64,000 nt of DNA. Source: Gorsachius magnificus (taxonomy: Eukaryota; Chordata; Aves; Pelecaniformes; Ardeidae). Where the stretch lies: contig CM067082.1 in NCBI GenBank assembly GCA_034008185.1, positions 129,085,988 to 129,149,987 on the forward strand. The letters run 5' to 3'. Shown here in pieces: positions 62,701-64,000 of the stretch (position 1 is the first letter of the stretch; each line of letters starts with the position of its first letter). Position numbers and translations under genes: made by a program. The notes under the pieces are model-generated. The model was not told where the DNA came from and did no database searches. It saw nothing but the letters and a program-made list of their open reading frames with translations.

Positions 62701-64000
62701 GATGCATGAACCACACTTTAGAGAAGTGACTTTTCTGTCCAAGCATTTTTACATGTGTTACTTTAGATGCAGACAAGCTCCTGTATGACATCAATGGGTA
62801 GCAGCTTTCTGTTTTCTCACTCCATAAAAACTTATCCTTTTCCAAGTGACAAGTGCTGACCTTTCAGTGTACTATGTCTGCTCATGCTTTGCTCCCTTCT
62901 ACAATCATTTAATAAACATCAAAAGTGACAAGCAGAAATAAGTGTACTGCATGTGCTGTGCTGTATAGCTGATGTGTAAGGTCTCTGCGATTGCTAATTA
63001 GAAAGGATGCTTTACTGAATTATCATACCTGGTATGCAATTACTGCAAAGCAACAATGTAAATTAACCTTACAGAACAAAGTGTTCAATGCCGACGCTGG
63101 AGATGCATTTCCCTTTCCCCCAAACCAGTAAAATCCAATGTCAGAAACACTGTGCATCTAGAATGGCTTTGTTTTTGTCTTTAAAAGAGAATAGATATTT
63201 CTGTAATAGAATTCAAATGCTTGGCCACCCTTCCTCTACTTTCCTAACCTAACTTTTGTTTCTTTTTAATAAGAAAAGGGAATGTCAGCAAAACAAAATG
63301 TCACCATTAAATCATTTCACAGCATTTTGTGTCAGAAATGTAATGGAAAATGTGCACATCATGGGAAAGGTTACTGTTCTTCCAGAACATCTTTTCACTT
63401 GGTTCAGGGCTCATCCCTCTACATAACTGTGCAGGCACTACTGATGGTTGTTCTCCCTGGGCTTAATTTGGCAGTTGAAGGATTGTGGCATTTTCAGGAA
63501 ACCACAGTGCAGTGATTTTAGTGGTTACCCAGCTGAAAGTGATGCTATGATTTAGAATAATTACTCTGTTTATGTGCAATGGTGAAAGTCAGTTACTACA
63601 CCATATTCCAATGTCAGCTTATACTTTACTGCATATTTCCTTAATATGGCATGACATCAGATCTCAAATCAGAATTAGAGGGATTTATTGTTCTTGTTCC
63701 TAAACACTAAGTACACATGTGATGCAACAGCATTATTGTACTTAGTCTAACTGACAATTTGGGGTGGTGGTGGGGGGACGAGACATGGAAATGGACTGAA
63801 AATAAAAAAATCAGTTCAGTCAGTTAATCCAAGAACTGCAAATTAATTTACGCTTGACCTTTGCATTGTTACAACCAGTGATACGAAAAAGGGAACAGAT
63901 CCATATTAGTCTCTGCCAAAGCTTTTGGATATTCTTGAAGAAAATATAAGCATTTTTTGTCGCATATTTTTTCCACAGCCTTTCTTCTCAAAACTAAGTG
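59755..64000 (-). other. PHF14: PHF14 intron, running off the right edge
   Basis: AT-rich sequence with a C/T-richer stretch at about 60400-60800 and a G-rich run at 63761-63777. The preceding PHF14 exon, which should encode the first Cys pair of the last PHD finger, was not found here. Confidence 0.55.
63761..63777 (+). repeat. G-rich run with possible two-tier G-quadruplex
   Basis: GGGGTGGTGGTGGGGGG gives four G runs separated by single T residues, enough for a two-tier quadruplex. On the transcribed RNA of PHF14 this would be a C-rich run. Confidence 0.4.

Noticed and set aside
1..64000. CRISPR arrays, tRNA or rRNA genes, operons, prophage or other prokaryote-type systems
   Set aside because: No regularly spaced repeats, no cloverleaf sequence and no dense coding were seen; the window is vertebrate intron.

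Overview
The window looks like intron-rich DNA from a bird. It is AT-rich and poor in CpG, with long stretches lacking reading frames. It carries several copies of the CR1 LINE, including the bird-typical CR1 3' end ("atagaatcatagaatg...ggttggaaggga" in antisense). I see no sign of a prokaryote, plasmid, virus or new defence-type system. The species cannot be named from the sequence alone.

The only gene I can support is PHF14 (PHD finger protein 14), on the minus strand, so transcription runs from high to low coordinates. One exon (31562-31679) encodes most of the last PHD zinc finger and nearly matches my memory of the mammalian protein. A second exon (10344-10457) has clean splice sites and the matching phase. 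It adds a 38-residue acidic, serine-rich tail instead of the C-terminal tail I remember for the canonical human protein. A possible last exon with 3'UTR lies at about 925-2823 and ends near an AATAAA signal at 945-950; this is inference only. The two supported exons total 232 bases. The intron between them is 21 kb, and the intron upstream of the PHD exon runs beyond the right edge of the window (more than 32 kb).

Layout from left to right: 1-3000, possible 3' end of the gene; 3-10.3 kb, intron; 10.34-10.46 kb, tail exon, followed by a short CR1 3' end at 10.71 kb; 10.8-31.5 kb, intron with poly-T tracts, a possible cryptic exon at 18 kb and two stretches that look like conserved non-coding DNA; 31.56-31.68 kb, PHD exon; 31.7-64 kb, intron with a MIR-type SINE (33.4 kb), CR1 fragments (37.5 kb, 50-52 kb, 59.2-59.75 kb), an antisense copy of an old L3/CR1-type LINE (39.75-40.65 kb), a short repeat inverted relative to part of it (45.6 kb), an AT-rich microsatellite (43.8 kb) and many homopolymer tracts.

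Most long reading frames in the window are chance or lie inside repeats. Exon calls rest on splice-site reading, phase matching and memory of the protein family. Repeat calls rest on recognising consensus stretches; boundaries are approximate.
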